DNA of 64,000 nt from contig NZ_MDKC01000003.1 in assembly GCF_001712755.1 (NCBI RefSeq), positions 1-64,000 of the forward strand, read 5' to 3'. The first letter of the stretch is position 1, and every line of letters begins with the position of its first letter. This DNA comes from Gottfriedia luciferensis (GTDB lineage Bacteria; Bacillota; Bacilli; Bacillales; Bacillaceae_G). Of the stretch, positions 62,746-64,000 are shown piece after piece. The notes beneath the pieces were generated by a model. The model was not told where the DNA came from and searched no databases. It saw only the letters and a list, made by a program, of their open reading frames with translations. A program made the position numbers and the translations under genes.

Positions 62746-63549
62746 ATGGATAATGTAGAAAAAGAAAAATATAGCGCCAATTCTTTAGTTAGAGGTTTAG
62801 AAATTATTAAGCTTTTTAATGAGGAACATCCTAGTTTGTCACTTTCCGAGATTGCAAAAAAGTTAGGGGTAAGCAGAACAGTACCTTATCGATTACTTTA
62901 TACATTGCAGTCGATCGGGTATTTAACACAGGATGAAAATACAAAACAATATTCGTTAACTCCGAAAGTTCTTGAATTAGGTTTTAGTTATATAAATAGC
63001 TTGAAAATACCTGAAATTGCGCAGCCTTACATGGAATCATTACGTGATGAAATAGGTGCTTCTTGTCATTTGTCAATTTTAGATGGACATGAAGTAGTTT
63101 ATGTAGGGAGTGCTCCAGTTAGAGGAGTATCAGCAGTTAATGTCAATATTGGTTTAAGACTACCAGCTCATGCAACTGCAAATGGAAAGCTACTGCTTGC
63201 ATACGAGCCAAAGGATAGTCTTATGCAGCTGTTCCAAGTTACAAATTTAACACCTTATACAGATAAAACGTTAACGACGCCTGGAGAGTTTTTGGATCAA
63301 TTAGAAAAAATACGTCAAAATGGCTATTCAATGACTAGTGGAGAATTTCACCAAGGTATTCATTCAATCGCTGCACCTATTTATGGTAGGACAGGAAAAG
63401 TATTGGCAGCACTGAATATCGTAGCGACTGAATTATCTTATCAGGAAGACTTCATGAATAAAGTTGCATTGCCTAAACTTCTAGATGTCTCTGTTTTACT
63501 ATCGAACTATATGGGTTACAATGGCAGAGTTTCAAATCAAGTAAAATAG
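62746..63549 (+). CDS. IclR family transcriptional regulator
   Basis: A 267-residue regulator. The N-terminal winged helix-turn-helix (about 10-75) includes LVRGLEIIKLF, LSLSEIAKKLGVSRTVPYRLLYTL and IGYLTQDENTKQYSLT. The C-terminal ligand domain (about 90-250) has the IclR signatures LPAHATANGKLLLA and GEFHQGIHSIAAPIY. IclR proteins often control aromatic acid catabolism (PcaR, PobR types). It probably binds the three 25-bp operators in this locus and so also controls its own operon. AGGAGAGG precedes the start. Confidence 0.92.
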   Translation: MDNVEKEKYSANSLVRGLEIIKLFNEEHPSLSLSEIAKKLGVSRTVPYRLLYTLQSIGYLTQDENTKQYSLTPKVLELGFSYINSLKIPEIAQPYMESLRDEIGASCHLSILDGHEVVYVGSAPVRGVSAVNVNIGLRLPAHATANGKLLLAYEPKDSLMQLFQVTNLTPYTDKTLTTPGEFLDQLEKIRQNGYSMTSGEFHQGIHSIAAPIYGRTGKVLAALNIVATELSYQEDFMNKVALPKLLDVSVLLSNYMGYNGRVSNQVK

Positions 63550-63558
63550 TCTAAGTTA

Positions 63559-63602
63559 AAAATATGGGTTCCCAAACTAAGGGAATCCATATTTTTTTTT
63601 GC
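63559..63602 (+). terminator. Terminator after the IclR gene
   Basis: AAATATGGGTTCCC pairs with GGGAATCCATATTT (one mismatch), followed by a long T-run. Confidence 0.88.
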
Positions 63603-63688
63603 AAAAAAAAACTAGTTAGAAACCTTGAAAATACAATGATTTTTTATATTTAACTTTTATGACATATCGAAATTTTCTAAAAACTATG

Positions 63689-63717
63689 TTGACACAAAGA
63701 ATAATCCGTCCTAGAAT
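63689..63717 (+). promoter_or_regulatory. Sigma-A promoter of the gene cut by the window end
   Basis: TTGACA (63689-63694), a 17-nt spacer and TAGAAT (63712-63717). Confidence 0.82.
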
Positions 63718-63729
63718 TATTTTATAGAT

Positions 63730-63754
63730 AAAACACTGTTTTGTATATAAAACA
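63730..63754 (+). promoter_or_regulatory. Predicted IclR operator in front of the last gene
   Basis: AAAACA-C-TGTTTT-GTATAT-AAAACA. The left 13 bp form a perfect dyad and the right 18 bp an imperfect one. It lies just downstream of the predicted transcript start. Confidence 0.7.
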
Positions 63755-63820
63755 CATTCGATAGTAAATACAAAACCTTTTGTTTAAAAAAAGAAAACCA
63801 ATACAGGGAGGATTTTTAAA

Positions 63821-64000
63821 ATGACAAATGAAACTTTTTCAGTTAAAGAATTTGAAAAAAAATACGTGGCTCGCTTAGAAGACCGTACGCTAGATTGGAA
63901 TGTATTAAAGTTTCAAGAGGAAATTGATCCGAGATATAAACGTGCTCAAATGCGTTATATTGGACGCGGTGCGACAGCGAATAATGACTCAAATGTAATT
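63821..64000 (+). CDS. N-terminal part of an unidentified protein, possibly a cupin-type aromatic catabolism protein
   Basis: Sixty codons are visible, from ATG behind GGGAGGA (63806-63812) to the window edge, beginning MTNETFSVKEFEKKY. The stretch RAQMRYIGRGATANNDSNVI recalls the start of cupin-fold proteins found in aromatic degradation clusters, but this is a weak impression. Its promoter carries the same operator as the MFS and hydrolase genes, so it very probably belongs to the same pathway. The 3' end lies outside the window. Confidence 0.6.
   Translation, partial: MTNETFSVKEFEKKYVARLEDRTLDWNVLKFQEEIDPRYKRAQMRYIGRGATANNDSNVI

Overview
The window is a low-GC Firmicute chromosome, most likely from the Bacillaceae. 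The purine operon order purEKBCSQLFMNHD, its guanine riboswitch, the block pcrB-pcrA-ligA-camS, and gatCAB-dgkB-rlmCD follow the order known around the pur locus of Bacillus subtilis and B. cereus relatives. Gene products are Bacillus-like, with AT-rich intergenic DNA, strong GGAGG ribosome binding sites and some TTG/GTG starts. I cannot fix the species from sequence alone. Layout. 1-5.5 kb: the 5S rRNA gene ending an rRNA operon, a tandem P-loop ATPase and a large secreted subtilase. 5.7-18.9 kb: a sigma-A promoter, a guanine-type riboswitch with its terminator, and twelve purine genes making IMP from PRPP, tightly packed or overlapping, with two internal hairpins. 18.9-34.8 kb: housekeeping genes (a small DUF2892 membrane protein, pcrB, pcrA, ligA, camS, a pyrroline-5-carboxylate dehydrogenase, a dCMP deaminase, gatCAB, a truncated formate/nitrite channel, dgkB, rlmCD). 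Upstream of gatC lies a 130-nt strongly structured intergenic element that I do not recognise. 35-40.5 kb: a dihydrouridine synthase, then a four-gene operon pairing a BadF-type amino-sugar kinase, a MupG-type (DUF871) 6-phosphomuramidase-like TIM barrel, an unusual sugar nucleotidyltransferase with a left-handed beta-helix, and a SIS-domain protein. This looks like an uncharacterised amino-sugar or cell-wall-sugar salvage route. 41-51.5 kb: a lic/cel-type disaccharide locus with a PRD regulator, a 1433-residue secreted protein of unknown enzymology, PTS EIIC, an RDD membrane protein, EIIB, EIIA and a GH4 6-phospho-beta-glucosidase. A good cre site lies upstream of the secreted gene. 52-56.4 kb: a second giant subtilase carrying C-terminal cell-wall-binding repeats encoded by nearly identical 60-bp units. 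56.6-60 kb: an APC amino-acid permease and an orphan membrane-fusion (HlyD-like) protein. 60-64 kb: a probable aromatic or organic-acid catabolic locus with an MFS transporter (minus strand), an alpha/beta hydrolase, an IclR regulator, and the start of a further gene cut by the window edge. All three promoters here are near-consensus sigma-A promoters, each followed by the same 25-bp partly palindromic operator (19 of 25 positions invariant). That predicts a compact IclR regulon and is the clearest undescribed regulatory signal in the window. No CRISPR array, insertion sequence, prophage or tRNA gene was seen.
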